This document shows positions 5,005-6,023 of a stretch of 6,023 nt of DNA, piece after piece. The position numbers were made by a program, and so were the translations under genes. Source of the DNA: an uncultured Chloroflexota bacterium (lineage in GTDB: Bacteria > Chloroflexota > Anaerolineae > Aggregatilineales > Phototrophicaceae); contig CALKIA010000569.1 of assembly GCA_937988705.1 (NCBI GenBank), positions 1 to 6,023 on the forward strand, written 5' to 3'. How positions within the stretch are numbered: position 1 is the first letter of the stretch; each line of letters begins with the position of its first letter. Under the pieces are notes generated by a model. It saw nothing but the letters and a program-made list of their open reading frames with translations. It was not told the DNA's origin and searched no databases.

Positions 5005-5125
5005 CTGAAGTAGGTTCTCGAAACAAATCCACGAATGGATGTAGGGGCGCACCTGTGTGTGCGCCCGAAACCGGGTAGACACAGAGGTCTACCCCTCCAT
5101 TGGGACTTTCGAGAGTCTACTTGAG
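5005..5125. repeat. Nested inverted-repeat (MITE-like) element of about 121 bases
   Basis: Terminal arms 5005-5023 and 5107-5125 are inverted copies matching at 16 of 19 positions, including an exact TCTCGAAA/TTTCGAGA. Inside them AATGGA (5034-5039) pairs with TCCATT (5096-5101). At the centre are two hairpins: GGGCGCAC (5045-5052) with GTGCGCCC (5059-5066), and GGGTAGAC (5073-5080) with GTCTACCC (5087-5094). The central unit starts GTAGGGGC, like the other GTAGRGRC palindromes. No coding sequence fits inside. It could be a non-autonomous mobile element, or a repeat that inserted within an older inverted repeat. No target-site duplication is obvious. Confidence 0.6.
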
Positions 5126-5153
5126 CAAGGGCGAACCCGGGTTCACCCTGCGA

Positions 5154-5705
5154 TCATTTCAGCACGCGAAACCAAATATCGGTGCGCACCACCGACTCGA
5201 ACAGCCGGATCTTCTCCAACTTAACGCGCGACAGGTCGATGTGTTCGAACAGGCGCAGCCCGCCGCCGAGCAAAATGGGCATGATGCCGATGTGCAGTTC
5301 GTCGCACAGCCCGGCATTGATCACCTGCTGGTTGATGCTCCCGCCGATCAGCATAACATTCTGGTCGCCGGCGGCGGCCTTGGCCTGCGCGACCGCGCTC
5401 TCGATGCCATCGGTGACGAAGATGAAGCGGAGGCGATCATTGCTTTTGGGCTGCTTGGCCGGTACATGATGGGTCACCACGAAGATCGGCACCTGATATT
5501 CATAGCCGTCCGCGTACCAATCGGGATCACCCATCTCGAAGGATCGCTTGCCCATCACGACCGCACCCGTCAGGCGCATTTCTTCTTGCAGCACCTCCGC
5601 TTGAGCCAACGCGGCCAAATCCGGGTACAGCTGACTGACATCGCCCGTGGGGTCACTCGCAAAACCGTCCAGCGACAGCGTCATCCCGCCGATCACTTTG
5701 CCCAT
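5154..5705 (-). CDS. Dihydrofolate reductase-like / RibD C-terminal domain protein
   Basis: The 183-residue protein matches the stand-alone RibD-C (bacterial bifunctional deaminase-reductase C-terminal) family across its whole length. Visible marks are GGMTLSLDGFASDPTGD (residues 6-22), VVMGKRSFEMGD (49-60), IFVVTHH (74-80), the nucleotide-binding VMLIGGSINQQ (117-127) and DELHIGIMPILLGGGLRLFE (135-154). These proteins have the NADPH-dependent reductase fold of dihydrofolate reductase, but the small single-domain members mostly have unknown substrates; it should not be called a true folA or ribD. The start is the ATG at 5705: GGAGG lies 6 bases upstream and the family alignment begins at MGKVIGGMTLS. 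A longer in-frame reading to 5873 has no support and would overlap the right-edge gene and this gene's promoter. It is a single gene, probably cytoplasmic. Confidence 0.92.
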   Translation of the reverse strand: MGKVIGGMTLSLDGFASDPTGDVSQLYPDLAALAQAEVLQEEMRLTGAVVMGKRSFEMGDPDWYADGYEYQVPIFVVTHHVPAKQPKSNDRLRFIFVTDGIESAVAQAKAAAGDQNVMLIGGSINQQVINAGLCDELHIGIMPILLGGGLRLFEHIDLSRVKLEKIRLFESVVRTDIWFRVLK

Positions 5706-5716
5706 GCACAGCCTCC
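5706..5716 (-). promoter_or_regulatory. Shine-Dalgarno site of the reductase-like gene
   Basis: The minus strand reads GGAGGCTGTGC before the ATG at 5705, an ideal site with a 6-base spacer. It decides the start 168 bases inside the longest open frame. Confidence 0.8.
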
Positions 5717-5736
5717 AATACTCAGGAATAGCTGTT

Positions 5737-5765
5737 AATTTAGCACGTTTGTTCCAGATCAGCAA
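5737..5765 (-). promoter_or_regulatory. Promoter of the reductase-like gene
   Basis: On the minus strand TTGCTG (5765 to 5760) and TAAATT (5742 to 5737) are exactly 17 bases apart, and TGC directly precedes the -10. Transcription near 5730 would leave a leader of about 25 bases. It lies in the 88-base gap after the stop of the right-edge gene, so the two genes are probably transcribed separately. Confidence 0.5.
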
Positions 5766-5793
5766 CCATTTGACGATTGAGTCGCTGCTGCCC

Positions 5794-6023
5794 TTAACCA
5801 GCTTGTTCGACTGCATAAGTGCGCAGGCGACTGGTGTTAAAAATACAGACACTGCCGCCCCCTGCGCCGTCACCCCCGTAGGATAGCGCCAGCACTAAAC
5901 CTGAACTGTCGGGCAGCCAATGCAATCCGGGAAAGCTGAAAGTCCCGTCGGTCACATACCCGATATCACTCACATTCCGGCCATCGTTCCGGCAGGTCGT
6001 CACGGGAGCGGGGGCTTCATCCA
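5794..6023 (-). CDS. C-terminal end of a possible beta-propeller protein, cut by the right edge
   Basis: The minus strand is open from the window edge to a TAA at 5796-5794, giving the last 75 residues of a protein whose start lies outside. It begins DEAPAPVTTCRNDGRN, a Pro/Ala-rich link, followed by FSFPGLHWLPDSSGLVLALS and then a Gly-rich turn and SVCIFNTSRLRTYAVEQAG. The LHWLPDSSGLVLAL segment follows the pattern of PD40/WD40 blades (SWSPDGxxLxx), as in the large gene at 2022-4103. It may therefore be part of another exported propeller protein. The sequence is too short for a firm family. The GTG at 6003 is not a convincing start, since the frame continues upstream. It could also be a non-propeller protein or a degraded end. 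Confidence 0.5.
   Translation of the reverse strand, partial: DEAPAPVTTCRNDGRNVSDIGYVTDGTFSFPGLHWLPDSSGLVLALSYGGDGAGGGSVCIFNTSRLRTYAVEQAG

Noticed and set aside
5100..5738. Plus-strand 212-residue open frame opposite the reductase-like gene
   Set aside because: It is the antisense shadow of a protein with clear family motifs; its own translation is His/Gln/Arg-rich with no recognisable domain.
5706..5873. N-terminal extension of the reductase-like protein to 5873
   Set aside because: It overlaps the coding end of the right-edge gene, contains that protein family's own promoter and an ideal ribosome site for the inner ATG, and lies outside the family alignment.

Overview
The window looks like an ordinary stretch of chromosome from an environmental bacterium, most likely of the Chloroflexi (Anaerolineae-like). 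The main pointers are a large secreted PD40/WD40-type propeller protein with a Pro/Thr/Ala-rich linker rich in PTATP-type motifs, and intergenic DNA full of short GC-rich palindromes that begin GTAGRGRC. Taxonomy is inferred from style only; there is no marker gene here. The long propeller gene is clearly more GC-rich by eye than its neighbours.

Layout, left to right. A metallo-beta-lactamase-fold hydrolase (316 to 1, minus) runs off the left edge. Behind it on the same strand is an AraC-family regulator (1202 to 510), then a small DUF1232/YkvA-like membrane protein (1736 to 1419, minus). A divergent, repeat-bearing spacer leads to a 693-residue exported beta-propeller protein (2022 to 4103, plus). 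A 511-base gene-free region (4104 to 4614) holds a cluster of palindromes and then an AT-rich control region with three TTTGTGC sites. Next is a 110-residue two-helix membrane protein of unknown family (4615 to 4947, plus), ended by a textbook intrinsic terminator. A nested inverted-repeat element of about 121 bases (5005 to 5125) separates it from a RibD-C/dihydrofolate-reductase-like protein (5705 to 5154, minus). The C-terminal end of another possible propeller protein enters from the right edge (6023 to 5794, minus).

The genes do not form an obvious pathway or operon. Each has its own spacing, and several have their own recognisable promoter, three of which share an extended -10 of the form TGCTANNNT. 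The MBL hydrolase and AraC regulator could be functionally linked by adjacency, but nothing in the sequence proves it.

No strong case for a new defence or mobile system was found. The most interesting material is non-coding: the palindromic repeat family with its MITE-like nested element, and the helically phased TTTGTGC array upstream of the uncharacterised membrane protein.
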